Origin: CAYUYH01 sp964449175
GTDB lineage: Bacteria; Planctomycetota; Phycisphaerae; SM23-33
DNA: 5,809 bases
Reading direction: 5' to 3'
NCBI GenBank assembly: GCA_964449175.1
Contig: CAYUYH010000174.1
Span: 1-5,809 of the forward strand
Below the pieces are notes generated by a model that worked only from the letters and a program-made list of their open reading frames with translations, was not told the origin of the DNA and did no database searches. This document shows, piece by piece, positions 5,532 through 5,809 of this stretch; position 1 is the first letter of the stretch; each line of letters starts with the position of its first letter. Made by a program: the position numbers and the translations under genes.

Positions 5532-5809
5532 TCAGGCGGCCACTGCAGGGGCGGACTGAGCGTACCACGTCGACACCGACGCACGGTCAAAGGCCAGACC
5601 CACGCGATAGCCCTCTTCGCCGGCTCGGGAGCGGATCACCGAAGCATAGATGTTCCGTCGGCCATTGCCGTCGGACCTGGGCAGGCACAGGACGATGCGC
5701 TGGCCAGGGTAGAACGGCCGATCGCACATCGCGCCCATGCCGCTGCGGGAGATGTCCGTCATGTGGATGGTGTCCATGACGTCGCCCCCGTCGGGATCTA
5801 ACCTTACAC
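5532..5809 (-). CDS. PilZ-domain protein, C-terminal part (start outside the window)
   Basis: The frame is open from the right window edge to a TGA at 5532-5534, giving 91 visible residues. The first in-window ATG (5777) is unlikely to be the start, because it falls inside the domain and the frame continues upstream as VRLDPDGGDV. Visible residues 17-25 are TDISRSGMG, matching the PilZ motif [DN]-x-S-x-x-G; then come a strand pattern with PFYPGQRIVLCLP, IYASVIRSR and GYRVGLAFD, the usual beta-barrel order. PilZ domains bind cyclic di-GMP using this motif plus an upstream RxxxR motif, which would lie beyond the edge and cannot be judged. The probable role is c-di-GMP-responsive control of motility, polysaccharide or surface functions, but ligand binding is unproven. 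The gene lies on the same strand as the PEP-CTERM gene, about 440 bases upstream, which has its own promoter. Confidence 0.75.
   Translation of the reverse strand, partial: VRLDPDGGDVMDTIHMTDISRSGMGAMCDRPFYPGQRIVLCLPRSDGNGRRNIYASVIRSRAGEEGYRVGLAFDRASVSTWYAQSAPAVAA

Noticed and set aside
5123..5590. 155-codon open frame on minus between the PilZ and PEP-CTERM genes
   Set aside because: It overlaps the PilZ gene in another frame and crosses the strong TATAAT promoter; the translation is Arg/Ala/Pro-rich without motifs.
5439..5801. 120-codon open frame on plus opposite the PilZ gene
   Set aside because: Antisense to a frame with a clear PilZ motif; composition is typical of a GC-rich shadow.

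Overview
The window is GC-rich bacterial DNA, most likely from a planctomycete (perhaps a Phycisphaerae-type lineage). This is inferred from a large secreted protein that combines dockerin-like calcium loops (…VDGGDLALMGGNW…) with a C-terminal PEP-CTERM anchor, and from short dispersed palindromic repeats between genes. No rRNA, tRNA, CRISPR array or transposase gene is visible. Five protein genes are supported: two run off the window ends and three are complete.

Layout, left to right. (1) 1-567, minus: a membrane-anchored LysM protein cut by the left edge, with a good promoter overlapped by a perfect 8-bp inverted repeat. (2) 568-805: intergenic, holding copy 1 of a 110-bp palindromic repeat and a small hairpin directly behind ackA. 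(3) 806-2026, minus: acetate kinase (ackA), complete, with a TTGACA promoter. (4) 2027-2310: divergent intergenic region holding copy 2 of the 110-bp repeat, flanked by a perfect 9-bp direct repeat that looks like a target-site duplication. (5) 2311-2739, plus: tsaE, the ATPase of tRNA t6A synthesis, apparently transcribed from an extended -10 promoter as a leaderless mRNA. (6) 2740-2870: convergent intergenic region with a hairpin terminator. (7) 2871-5090, minus: a 739-residue secreted protein with a signal peptide, about eleven G-x-[FYMV]-N-x-S-G-G repeats, four dockerin/EF-hand-like loops and a PEP-CTERM tail. (8) 5091-5531: a long upstream region with a strong extended -10 promoter and a leader of about 150 nt containing alternative base-pairing arms. 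(9) 5532-5809, minus: the C-terminal part of a PilZ-domain protein cut by the right edge.

The genes do not form one operon. ackA and tsaE are housekeeping genes read divergently from separate promoters. The LysM, PEP-CTERM and PilZ proteins relate to the envelope, surface or c-di-GMP signalling, but each seems to be its own transcription unit. I see no convincing new multi-gene system. The most noteworthy points are the repeat element with its insertion footprint, the four-loop dockerin/PEP-CTERM architecture, the leaderless tsaE promoter and the structured leader of the PEP-CTERM gene.
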